Shown here piece by piece: positions 56,455-64,000 of a stretch of 64,000 bases of DNA. The notes beneath the pieces were generated by a model that worked only from the letters and a program-made list of their open reading frames with translations, did not search any database and was not told where the DNA came from. Position numbers and translations under genes: made by a program. The first letter of the stretch is position 1. Each line of letters opens with the position of its first letter. Where the stretch lies: NCBI GenBank assembly GCA_004297335.1, contig SCUD01000140.1:1-64000 (forward strand), given 5' to 3'. This DNA comes from Gammaproteobacteria bacterium. GTDB lineage: Bacteria; Pseudomonadota; Gammaproteobacteria; Steroidobacterales; Steroidobacteraceae.

Positions 56455-58343
56455 GAGGACTTCTCCAACACATAGGCGGCTGCCTCTACCATCGCATCAT
56501 CCATGACGCCATAACCCAGATCCGCCATAACTACAGGCGGTGCCATTGCAAGAACAACACCGTCTCGCCACGGCTGGAAGCTCGATAAATAGAAGCAGGC
56601 GCGCGATGTGATCGCACCCATCCGCCCCCCGCTGCGCAAAAGCTCTAGTCCTCTTTCCACCATAATGGCCAACAAGTCGTTCTTGCTACGCGGATAGGCT
56701 TTGGTAAGCTGATCCTTTGTGCCTAATGCCAATGCGCCAAATGGCGGATTCATCACCACCACATCGAATACTTCACGACACTGATCGATAAGCCGCAGGC
56801 CCTGCAGGGCGTCCTGGGCAAACAAACGACCTTGAAATGTGGATCTCGCTGCTTGTGCGAATTCAGTAAGTGCTTTTCGCAGCCGCGCCTCTGCGTGCTG
56901 CCAGCTCTCCTGCTCCTGCGCGGCAAACAGGCCAGTGCCCTTGCCCACATAGACCTGGCGGATCAATTTCGGCAACTCCCGCTCCACCTGCAGCAGCACA
57001 CCCAGCTCCGGCAGGCCCTTGAGCAATTGCAGGGTTTTCTCGAACAGTTCGGCGTCGCGCTGATCCAGGCTGGCGGCAAACTGCTGGCGCAGCTCACGCT
57101 CCGCCGGCGGCGCAATGGCGGCGATCACGTGCCCGCGTCCAATCAGAGGCCGCTCTTTGGCCTTCACCCCTGCATCGTGCCAAGCACGCTGCGACCGCAG
57201 CCACAGTGCCAAGGAAGCAATCTGCGCTGCGCGCGGGTCGATGTCGACGCCGTAGATGTTGTGCTCGATGATCAGGCGCGGCACATCGCGCAGAAAGGCA
57301 GCCTCGTCTTCGTAGGTCTGGCTCAGTGGCTTGAGCGCAGCTTGGGGCTGGGTCGAGACGTCCAGCGAACCGCAACCATGTTGCAGCTCCCAGGCCCAGG
57401 CCTCGCGATAGATCTCAGCGAACAGATCGAAGGCATACAGGCCAAAGTGCATGGAGCCGCAGGCCGGATCCAGTAGCTTCATGGTACGCGGATCGCGCAG
57501 CTTGGTAGCGGCCTGGGGCGTTTCGTCGGGCTTGACCAGCAGGTACTGGCATCGGTCACGCAGATGGGTATCGCCGCCTGTGGCGTTGAACCAGAGACGG
57601 CCCAGGGTGTTGTCCACCAGAAACTCGACCACGTAGCGCGGCGTGAAGAACTGGTTGCGCACTGCCAGCTCGCGGCTGTTGCGCGGCGCCTGCGAGGCAT
57701 CGCGCATTGCCTTGCGCTCTTCTTTGGAGTTGAAGTACTGGTAGATCCAGCCGATGGTTTCGTCCTCGCTCCACAGCGGGGCGATGTCGGCGTCGTTGAT
57801 GAGATTGAGAACTTGCAGCAGCGCGGCTTCGCGCGGGAATAAGCGGCCCTGCGGCGAGTAGCGATCGAACAGCCCCGGCAAGTCCTGGCTCAGCTCATCG
57901 AACACGCTGAACAGGTAGGTGCGGTAGGCATCGCCGGTTTCGCCGAGGCCGGTGCCGGCCAGCCTGGCGTAGAGCTGAAAGCCCTTGGCCTGGAAACCAT
58001 TGCCCACCGACTCGACCAGCAGCCCACGCGCCTCGGCCATGCGCAAGGCGGCCATGCGGTTGAGCACGGTAAAGGCTTGCTCGCGGACGATACGGTCCAG
58101 ACCCTGCTTGGCATCCATGTCGCCACTGGCGCAGTAGTGCGCGAGGGTGTCGCGCAAAATGCGCGCGGATTCGCGCTGTGCGTCGTTGATATGGCGCAGG
58201 TTGGCCAGCTCCGCGACGGTGCCTGCATTCGGGTCCATGCCGTAGTCGTTCTGGAGCTGGCGGGTGAACTCCTCCTCCAGCCCCCGGCGCGCGTCGTTGA
58301 CGAAGCGCTGCAGTCGATTTCTTGTTGATTGGTCGAAGGCCAT
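56451..58343 (-). CDS. pglX: BREX adenine methyltransferase PglX, N-terminal/catalytic ORF
   Basis: 'LLDPACGSMHFGLYAFDLFAEIYREA', 'VVMNPPFGALALGTKDQL'; terminates at TGA overlapping the next ATG. Confidence 0.92.
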   Translation of the reverse strand: MAFDQSTRNRLQRFVNDARRGLEEEFTRQLQNDYGMDPNAGTVAELANLRHINDAQRESARILRDTLAHYCASGDMDAKQGLDRIVREQAFTVLNRMAALRMAEARGLLVESVGNGFQAKGFQLYARLAGTGLGETGDAYRTYLFSVFDELSQDLPGLFDRYSPQGRLFPREAALLQVLNLINDADIAPLWSEDETIGWIYQYFNSKEERKAMRDASQAPRNSRELAVRNQFFTPRYVVEFLVDNTLGRLWFNATGGDTHLRDRCQYLLVKPDETPQAATKLRDPRTMKLLDPACGSMHFGLYAFDLFAEIYREAWAWELQHGCGSLDVSTQPQAALKPLSQTYEDEAAFLRDVPRLIIEHNIYGVDIDPRAAQIASLALWLRSQRAWHDAGVKAKERPLIGRGHVIAAIAPPAERELRQQFAASLDQRDAELFEKTLQLLKGLPELGVLLQVERELPKLIRQVYVGKGTGLFAAQEQESWQHAEARLRKALTEFAQAARSTFQGRLFAQDALQGLRLIDQCREVFDVVVMNPPFGALALGTKDQLTKAYPRSKNDLLAIMVERGLELLRSGGRMGAITSRACFYLSSFQPWRDGVVLAMAPPVVMADLGYGVMDDAMVEAAAYVLEKSS

Positions 58344-61300
58344 TTACTGATCGCCTCCCTTGCCAACCGAGAACGTCACTTCGATCTCTGCATAGAGGCC
58401 GAGCTGTGCCTTGATCTCGTGGAGCTGCTGAATCAGCGCGTCGATGTCTGCAGCCGATGTCATCTTCATGGGCACCGCGATCGACTTGGTCAGCTTGGCC
58501 GGGCCTTTATCACCCTTCCTGGCGCGCTCTTCTTCCATACGCTGGCGCAGGCGTTCCTGGCCTTGGCGCTGAATGGAGCGCTTGAGATCTTCGAGAGTGC
58601 TGTTGATATCGTAGTCGCGTGCCAGGAGCTTCTTGAGTCCGGCCAGATCCTGGGTCGCGGCCAGGGCGAGTCCATCCAGCCGGTTCACGGCGTTGCCGCG
58701 TTCTTCCTGGGTGAGCTCTTCCCATTCGGGGACGCGCTGCAAGTCCTCTACCCCGTCCTTCAAGCGCAATTTTTGCTGCTCAGACAGGGTAATGACGGCG
58801 TCGCGCACCCGGCCCTTCAGGTGGGTGAGCTGCGAATTGAAGTCGGCAGTGTGTTTGTAGAAGTCCTCTTTGCCGAGGCGCTCCGACAGGGTGCCCAGGT
58901 CTTCACTCAGTTCGCGGCGTAGTTCGCCAGGCACGCCAGTGTCCGGCAAGGCCTCGATGTCACGGCGATGGGCTTGCAGATCCCGAAGAGTGGCATCGAG
59001 CCCGTTGTCGAGAACGCGCTTCACTTCCAGCGCCCACTTGAGGTTGTCGTAAATCGCTGAGGTTTCAGCACCCAGGCGCTGGGGGGCGTCGGATGCGTCG
59101 GTGAACAGGACGTCGGCAATGTCCTGGTTCAAGGTGCGGATGCGGTCACTGCCCGCCAGCCCGAGACCGCTGAGTTTTTCGGCCAATGAGCCGTAGTCGT
59201 GCTGGAAGCGCGGGAAGTGCTTCGCTGCCGCCTTGCTGATTTCCTGCTCCAGCGGAATGACCATGTCACCTACCAGCTCGGTGAGTCGCTCTGCGGCGCG
59301 ACCGAGCGTTTCGATCGACGGACGCTCGTCGCGCAGGGCGACACCGATCTGCTTGAAGGAGTTGTTGGTCTTCAGGGCATCGATTGCCTGCTGCCCAGCG
59401 GCTGTGACTTCGCGTCCCGAGACCTTGAGCTTGATCTCGCCGGCCATGAGCATGGCGGCGACAATGTAGCGCGTGGTATCCGGCGACCAGCCGAACGGGT
59501 CGCTGCTGAAGTCGTCGAGCAGGCGCTTGCCATCGACTGTGCCGCGCTTGTCGATGTAGTCGCGGATGCTGATCATCGCCTTGTGGTCAGTCTTGAAGGA
59601 GGCGCGACCTGCCACGGTTTGCACCAGGCCGAGCGGGTCCAGCGCACTGCTGATGGCAGCGGGGTTGGCGACTTTCAGGAACTTCTCGGCGGTGTCGGTT
59701 CCGGCGCGTACTGGGGCTTCGACATAGCGGTCGAAGACTTGGTCGGCGACATCGGAGAGCAGCTTCTTGGCTGCTTCCAATAGGTCGCCGTCCAGAGCCG
59801 ATACCGCTGTAGCCTGGCCCCGGAAGACAAACGAGCCTGCCTGCAGGGTCTGCTTAATTTTGCTCTGCAGTTGGGTCGCGAGCTTGGCGGCCCGATCGAG
59901 CTGACCGGTGCAGTAGTCCTTGACCTCTTGGTCGGGCTCGTTGCGGTGCAGTTCGGCAATGCGCTGGCAGCGATAGATTTCGTTTGCCAGGTCGTCGAGT
60001 TCGGAATTGGCGCGGGCCAAGAGCCCGATGACGTTCCGGCCCGCGCGGCTGCGGGAATCATCCAGCATCCGATTCTTGGCGGTCTCGTAGTCGCTGGCAG
60101 ACACCAGCTCGACGACGGTCTGAATTGTGCTCTGATCACCGGCCAGGCTGGTGATGGCGCTGCCGGCCTGGACCTTCAGGCCCGTTGCGACGGCCATAGT
60201 GCCGTGCAGACTGAAGCGGGGCAGCGGATCGAAGGACTCGCGCAGTGCATCGTTAAAGATGCGCCTCACGTCCACGGTACGCAGTGCGATGGCACCGCGC
60301 TCTTGTTCGATGTCTCGCAGCTTCTCGCTGAGGAAGACGAGGTTGCCATCTTTCTCACCCAACGGCACATGCACGTCGCCCAACATCTCTTCCACGGCCT
60401 TGCGCACTGTGTCCAACTGCGAGGAAGCAGTGATCGATGGATGCATCAGGCTGGCGACGTTCCGAACCGACACCGGCAAGTTGCCGAGAATCTGCAACAC
60501 GGCGACGGACTTGGCGATGTCCTGATGGAGTTGCGAGTCCGGGAAGCGAATCTGGACCTTGCCAACTGCCTGGTGGATGGACGCGAAGGCGCGCCGAATA
60601 TCCTTCTCAAGCTCGTCGTACAGGGTGACGGTGGTGGCCAGCCAGCCCACGGACTGATCCGCCATCGCCTTGGAGCCGCCTTCGCCTTTCAGGACGTCCT
60701 GGATCACCTTGATCGCAGAGCGCAGGCCGATGCCGCCGGTGGACTTGGCCAGGGCGCCCAGCAGGTGCAGCAGGATGTCAAAGTGAGCCGGCAGGAATGG
60801 GTAGAGATTAGTGAAACTCTCTTTGCTGAAGTCGGCGTCGTAATACTTGGCGTCTTGCAGCTTGGTGTTGTGCCGCAGCGCCTGGCCATGGGCCTCGAAC
60901 AGCTTGCCGAGCTCAGTCTCGCCAGCCGGTGATTTGCCGAGCAAACGGCGGTAGCAGATCTCCTTGATGTCGCTCGACTCGAGGTCGATCTGGATCGGAA
61001 AACGGTCTTTCAGCTTGTAGAGCTTGTCCGAGTTCAGCGCTGCGCGCGGGTCGTCCTCGGTGAGAGTCTGCTGCGCAGTGGAGATGATCCAGGCCTTGCC
61101 ATCGCCGAGCCGCTTAAGGTTCTTGGCCAGGCCATCGAGGTTAAGGATCAGGTTGTCGCGTGAGGCCACGTACTGGCCGACTTCATCGACGATGAAGATG
61201 ATGTTCTGCTTGCCGCTCTTTTCGCGGACGATGTCGATCATCTCCTGCACGCGCTGGTCTTCGAACTGGAAGAAGCCTTCGGTGCTGGACGAGAAGGACT

Positions 61301-61976
61301 TGGCCTCCGGGAAGAGCGCCGGGTACATCTCATGGGCGATCTTCGGGATCAAGCCATCGATGGCCAGTGGGTTGTTTTGCACGCGTGCCCAGGTGGCACC
61401 CGGCAACGCCTGGGCGATGCGCTCGTGCAGTTCGGGCGTGCGGCCGTCCTTCTCGACCATGCGCTCGAAAGCCGCAACTTTGAGGTTGCGCGAGTAGCCT
61501 GCCCACTGCAGCACCTTGAAGTAGAGGACGGTGGAGACGTCTTCCATCGTGGCGCCGGCGAGCATTTCACTCGCCAGGTCCAGCATGACCACGGCGGCCG
61601 GGAAGCGCTGCGCAACGGTGCTGAGGAGAGCCTTGGTCTGCGGCTTGTGCAGGCGATCCTGAAGGTACTTGATGAATGGCGTGCCGTCGATGGTGCGCTG
61701 GTCGTCAAAGGCCAGGCCGAGGTACTTTGTGAAAGAGCTTTTACCGGAACCATAGAAGCCGGACACCCAGACACCGACCTCGTTTTGGCCCCCCGACTCC
61801 ATTGCCAGTTGCATGCGATCGAGAAGCTTGCGGAACTGCTCCTCAATGCTCTCGGTGACCACGTACTCGGAGATCTCAGCCTTGAGGCGGCCTTCTTGCG
61901 AGGCGCCATAGGTGATGACCTTCTCAATGGTCCGATAGATGTCCTTGCTTGGGTCGAATAGTGATCGGATGGTCAT
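58344..61976 (-). CDS. brxC: BREX P-loop ATPase BrxC
   Basis: 1210 aa; 'MTIRSLFDPSKDIYRTIEKVITYGA', 'GVWVSGFYGSGKSSFTKYLGLA'. Confidence 0.95.
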   Translation of the reverse strand: MTIRSLFDPSKDIYRTIEKVITYGASQEGRLKAEISEYVVTESIEEQFRKLLDRMQLAMESGGQNEVGVWVSGFYGSGKSSFTKYLGLAFDDQRTIDGTPFIKYLQDRLHKPQTKALLSTVAQRFPAAVVMLDLASEMLAGATMEDVSTVLYFKVLQWAGYSRNLKVAAFERMVEKDGRTPELHERIAQALPGATWARVQNNPLAIDGLIPKIAHEMYPALFPEAKSFSSSTEGFFQFEDQRVQEMIDIVREKSGKQNIIFIVDEVGQYVASRDNLILNLDGLAKNLKRLGDGKAWIISTAQQTLTEDDPRAALNSDKLYKLKDRFPIQIDLESSDIKEICYRRLLGKSPAGETELGKLFEAHGQALRHNTKLQDAKYYDADFSKESFTNLYPFLPAHFDILLHLLGALAKSTGGIGLRSAIKVIQDVLKGEGGSKAMADQSVGWLATTVTLYDELEKDIRRAFASIHQAVGKVQIRFPDSQLHQDIAKSVAVLQILGNLPVSVRNVASLMHPSITASSQLDTVRKAVEEMLGDVHVPLGEKDGNLVFLSEKLRDIEQERGAIALRTVDVRRIFNDALRESFDPLPRFSLHGTMAVATGLKVQAGSAITSLAGDQSTIQTVVELVSASDYETAKNRMLDDSRSRAGRNVIGLLARANSELDDLANEIYRCQRIAELHRNEPDQEVKDYCTGQLDRAAKLATQLQSKIKQTLQAGSFVFRGQATAVSALDGDLLEAAKKLLSDVADQVFDRYVEAPVRAGTDTAEKFLKVANPAAISSALDPLGLVQTVAGRASFKTDHKAMISIRDYIDKRGTVDGKRLLDDFSSDPFGWSPDTTRYIVAAMLMAGEIKLKVSGREVTAAGQQAIDALKTNNSFKQIGVALRDERPSIETLGRAAERLTELVGDMVIPLEQEISKAAAKHFPRFQHDYGSLAEKLSGLGLAGSDRIRTLNQDIADVLFTDASDAPQRLGAETSAIYDNLKWALEVKRVLDNGLDATLRDLQAHRRDIEALPDTGVPGELRRELSEDLGTLSERLGKEDFYKHTADFNSQLTHLKGRVRDAVITLSEQQKLRLKDGVEDLQRVPEWEELTQEERGNAVNRLDGLALAATQDLAGLKKLLARDYDINSTLEDLKRSIQRQGQERLRQRMEEERARKGDKGPAKLTKSIAVPMKMTSAADIDALIQQLHEIKAQLGLYAEIEVTFSVGKGGDQ

Positions 61977-62004
61977 AGGTGTGTCCCAGGGTTCTTTTGT
62001 CTGT

Positions 62005-62583
62005 TCAGCCGCCGACGTGGACGGAGCGGTAGTTGCCGTCTTCCGGGTAGAAGCCGAGAAACTTCAGGCGCGTCTTGCCGGTTCGCACGCCGGGGTACAG
62101 AAAAATCGTCGGCACGTGAAATTTGCCTTGAAGCTGGCTTTCGATGGCGCCAATGCGCAGAAACGGGTGCAATGCCTCAAGGTCGGTGACCAAGAGCAGC
62201 GCGTTCTGCTGGCCCTCCAGAGGCTGCAGGGCATCTTCAAGGCGCTTCAGTAGGCCACTATCCGCCGTCAGTATGTCGGCCAAGGACTTGTTAGTTCGTG
62301 GCCAATTCAGTGGAGCAGCCTTGTCCTCCGTCACGCAGAGGGACCACATGAAAGGGTCGTCTTTGAGCAGGGCCCATATCTGTTCGGCGATGGAAAACGT
62401 GTGTACGTTCCAGCCTTCCTGGTGGAGCTTGGCCACCCAGGCAGGCGTTTGCCGCTTCACCTCGAGGATTTGTTCTGGCGGGAAGACGAGGTAGTAGATC
62501 GGCTCGAAGCTCGCATGACCGAGCTCACGCCCGTGGCGGATGCGCTCGCGCAACTCGTCGAAATCAGCTTTGAGTGAGGACAT
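62005..62583 (-). CDS. brxB: BREX protein BrxB (DUF1788)
   Basis: 'DELRERIRHGRELGHASFEPIYYLVFPPEQILEVKRQTPAW...FLYPGVRTGKTRLKFLGFY'. Confidence 0.92.
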   Translation of the reverse strand: MSSLKADFDELRERIRHGRELGHASFEPIYYLVFPPEQILEVKRQTPAWVAKLHQEGWNVHTFSIAEQIWALLKDDPFMWSLCVTEDKAAPLNWPRTNKSLADILTADSGLLKRLEDALQPLEGQQNALLLVTDLEALHPFLRIGAIESQLQGKFHVPTIFLYPGVRTGKTRLKFLGFYPEDGNYRSVHVGG

Positions 62584-63358
62584 CGCAGAGCGCCTCCATG
62601 TCTTGTTGTTTCCAGCTGATGCGGATCACGTCGCCTGCTGCTTGGACGATGAGCAAACCTTTCAGCGAAAGCCGCTTGATCTCTTCCAGCACGTCTTCGC
62701 GCGCCAGGCCAAACAGCTGCCAGTCTTCGTGGGTCAGCAGAGCGTTGTCACCGACGCCGGAAAAATGCAGTTCGTAGGCCAAGTAAGCGGCCACGGATGG
62801 CGAAATACGGAACGGCAGGATGCGACGGCTCGAACGCGAACCGCGCTCAAGCATTCCGTAGTCGGCGCAGCATCCGGTCAGATAGGCGGAGACACGGCGC
62901 ACAGTGGTTTCGGACCAGCGCTTGATGGTCTTGCCGTCATCGATGCCGCGCTCGACAAAGGCCCGCGCGTCGTCATTGGTGAGCTGGGTATATCCACCGG
63001 CGTACCGAGCCCAGTAAACGTGGCGCACGAAGTCGCCGAGGATCGGGTTGGCTCTGCTCGTGAATACGAGCATGAGCTGCGTCAGGTCGGCCGTGGAAAT
63101 TGTTGCGGAGAGGCGCTTAAGGTGTGCGGCTGGCGCGCCGCCTGACACCAAGTAACGAGGAGCGAAGCACTCAACAACGATGTTACGGAGACGGCGTGCC
63201 GTGACGGTGGGGAATCGACCCGACTCCAGCGCGACCTGATGCAACTGGTTCGCCGACATGCCGGGCGACCACAGGTCGAGCAGCGTCTTGGTCTCGTTGA
63301 CGAGTCCAAGTCCTGCTTGTAGCTGAGTCGTGTAGGGCGTGTTGTCGGCCACGATCAC
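62564..63358 (-). CDS. brxA: BREX protein BrxA (DUF1819)
   Basis: 264 aa, DUF1819-like; 20-nt overlap with brxB. Confidence 0.88.
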   Translation of the reverse strand: MIVADNTPYTTQLQAGLGLVNETKTLLDLWSPGMSANQLHQVALESGRFPTVTARRLRNIVVECFAPRYLVSGGAPAAHLKRLSATISTADLTQLMLVFTSRANPILGDFVRHVYWARYAGGYTQLTNDDARAFVERGIDDGKTIKRWSETTVRRVSAYLTGCCADYGMLERGSRSSRRILPFRISPSVAAYLAYELHFSGVGDNALLTHEDWQLFGLAREDVLEEIKRLSLKGLLIVQAAGDVIRISWKQQDMEALCDVLTQS

Positions 63359-63870
63359 CCCACCAGATACGGATAAGTTTTGGCGTTCTGCGTGAACGCC
63401 GATAGATAGGCCGCAGCGATAGCCTTCAGTGTGTCGGTGGAATCGAGATCCTTGATACCACCGACCGCCGTCGGACCCACGCTGGACGCGCCGCCTGTGG
63501 CGGCCAATCGCTTCAACGCATCAAGCGCAGCCTCTTTGCTTTGTGGCGCCTGGCTGGCGAGTTCCTCTCCCACGCTGCTTTGCACTGTCGCGTGGAGGTC
63601 TTGCTCGACCTCCTCGGGCAACCGAAACAGGTGATAGCTACCCACGCTCAAATGCTCGTCGTGCAATCGTCTGGCTGCTTCCAGCACACCGTGGTACTGA
63701 GCAAGGCGAGACGTTTTCGAGAAGACTGGCTCCAGGAAGAGCTTGCTCGATGACTCATAGAACGCCGTGGGCCACCAGGCGCACTGAGCACGCTCGCCAA
63801 GGAAGCCGACGAGCATCCTCATCTGCAGCAATGTCGGTAGGTAGGATTCTTTCATCTCAATTCTCGTCAT
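63355..63870 (-). CDS. BrxE-like BREX protein
   Basis: 'LLQMRMLVGFLGERAQCAWWPTAFY...EAARRLHDEHLSVGSYHLFRLPEEVEQDL' resembles the BrxE family; 4-nt overlap with brxA. Confidence 0.75.
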   Translation of the reverse strand: MTRIEMKESYLPTLLQMRMLVGFLGERAQCAWWPTAFYESSSKLFLEPVFSKTSRLAQYHGVLEAARRLHDEHLSVGSYHLFRLPEEVEQDLHATVQSSVGEELASQAPQSKEAALDALKRLAATGGASSVGPTAVGGIKDLDSTDTLKAIAAAYLSAFTQNAKTYPYLVG

Positions 63871-63974
63871 CCGTTTGTTCTACCGACGCGACCGGCGCCG
63901 GCAGTGGTAGCCATTGTTCAGTCACATTCCGCTCCTGCCCGGGCCGCATCCAAGTGCGCATACCCTGGTGCCAG

Positions 63975-63995
63975 CACGGCGTTTTTTACGCCGTA
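63975..63995. repeat. Hairpin at the head of the BREX operon
   Basis: Inverted repeat ACGGCGT-TTTTT-ACGCCGT close to the window end (coordinates approximate to a few nt). Confidence 0.55.
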
Positions 63996-64000
63996 CAACG

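Noticed and set aside
59871-60932. 353-aa + ORF inside brxC
   Set aside because: Antisense to BrxC, whose reading frame is uninterrupted and recognisable.

Overview
This window looks like GC-rich proteobacterial accessory DNA. From left to right it contains:
(1) An AbiE-type toxin-antitoxin pair, with the antitoxin truncated by the window edge.
(2) A reverse-strand serine recombinase / DUF2924 / HTH cassette.
(3) An XRE repressor + ImmA/IrrE protease + 404-aa ORF operon, divergent from two uncharacterised ORFs.
(4) A largely complete siphovirus-like prophage (about 8.9-44.4 kb). It has an early replication/recombination block, two tandem ParB-MTase fusions, GpA-type terminase, lambda-like portal/protease/capsid, tail genes, holin and lysozyme.
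(5) A lower-GC pair: a DNA methyltransferase convergent with a 1417-aa RecB-like nuclease/SF1 helicase.
(6) A reverse-strand BREX locus (brxE-like, brxA, brxB, brxC, pglX in two ORFs, pglZ, brxL).
The strongest second-look items are:
- The unusual BREX architecture: BrxE-like head gene, BrxL with an apparent MIT_C/PLD-like C-terminus instead of a Lon domain, and pglX split by a 4-nt overlap.
- A 31-bp leader repeat placed 35-37 nt upstream of four reverse-strand accessory genes.
- A cluster of 10 GTTGGC/GCCAAC motifs plus hairpins in 195 bp, a candidate phage replication origin.
- The XRE/ImmA-controlled divergent module.
- The low-GC methyltransferase/helicase-nuclease insertion.
Family assignments come from reading the translations; no database search was run.
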